From Lates calcarifer (taxonomy: Eukaryota > Chordata > Actinopteri > Centropomidae), in NCBI RefSeq assembly GCF_001640805.2, contig NC_066838.1:1551530-1615529 (forward strand): a DNA stretch of 64,000 nucleotides. Direction: 5' to 3'. Each line of letters starts with the position of its first letter. The stretch's first letter is position 1. The position numbers and the translations under genes were made by a program. The notes under the pieces were generated by a model. That model made no database searches. It was not told the DNA's origin and saw only the letters and a list, made by a program, of their open reading frames with translations. Positions 63,811-64,000 of the stretch are shown piece by piece.

Positions 63811-64000
63811 TCTCCATCGACTCCATTCGGGAGGTGTGTGAGGGTAAGCAGTCGGAAATCTTCCAGCGCTACGCAGAGGGCAGCTTCGACCCCAACTGCT
63901 GCTTCAGCCTGTACTATGGAGAGCACATGGAGTCCCTGGACCTGGTGTCCGGCACTGGAGAGGAGGCGCGAACCTGGATCACAGGCCTCAAATATCTGAT
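63811..64000 (+). CDS. plch2: plch2 exon, PH domain continued (cut by window edge)
   Basis: Acceptor: TTTGCTCCAACAG| at 63810. The first two bases complete the Ile codon begun in the previous exon (KAK-I-SIDSIREV). The exon encodes residues 132-194 of the long form and two bases of a further codon, expected to be Met. Visible PH-domain elements are the strand SIDSIREV, the loop with FDPNCCFSLYYG, the strand ESLDLV and the closing helix EEARTWITGLKYL with the conserved Trp (residue 187). This closely matches the remembered PLCH2 pattern (SEVFQRYPDGSFDPNCCFS). GC content and CpG use are higher than in surrounding introns, as expected for a coding exon. The exon is not terminated here; the open frame runs into the window end, so the donor, EF-hands, catalytic X and Y regions and C2 domain lie outside. 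Confidence 0.95.

Noticed and set aside
1..64000. CRISPR arrays, bacterial operons or a prokaryotic defence system
   Set aside because: The split plch2 exons, GT-AG introns, microsatellites and fish repeats show vertebrate nuclear DNA; no regularly spaced repeat array is present.

Overview
This window is vertebrate nuclear DNA, most likely from a teleost fish. The evidence is AT-rich non-coding sequence with many long CA/GT and AT microsatellites, degraded copies of repeat families typical of fish genomes (an L2-like LINE, Tc1-like DNA transposons, a hAT-like 'AAGTAC' element), and one recognisable gene split by GT-AG introns. The gene is the 5' part of plch2 (phospholipase C eta-2), on the + strand and running off the right edge. 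I cannot tell whether it is the a or b paralogue.

Layout. 1-30.6 kb: no gene recognised; relics of repeats (MITE-like element at 1446-1713, hAT-like element at 11960-12466, LINE at 23095-24320), microsatellites and three perfect hairpins. 30.66-31.38 kb: a polypyrimidine tract, a CpG cluster, a strong splice donor and a 14-codon first coding exon (31334-31376). This exon has the length, phase and LSxE pattern of the first exon of the paralogue PLCH1. I read it as a distal alternative start of plch2. 31.4-53.6 kb: intron of that distal transcript, holding a LINE 3' fragment, a four-unit telomere-like repeat, a fold-back Tc1 relic (42248-43032), and a CpG-dense segment ending in a good splice donor (50.04-50.45 kb), which may be another promoter or leader exon. 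53.6-53.86 kb: proximal first coding exon (82 codons), resembling the mammalian PLCH2 N-terminus. 60813-60959 and 63811-64000: shared exons coding the start of the PH domain. The window ends inside a codon of the PH domain.

How the parts work together. Both first coding exons end in phase 1 and fit the same acceptor at 60813, so alternative promoters would give two enzymes differing only before the PH domain: one with a 14-residue leader, the other with an 82-residue leader carrying a hydrophobic patch. The EF-hands, X/Y catalytic barrel and C2 domain lie beyond the window. All homology statements rest on remembered family sequence; no search was run.
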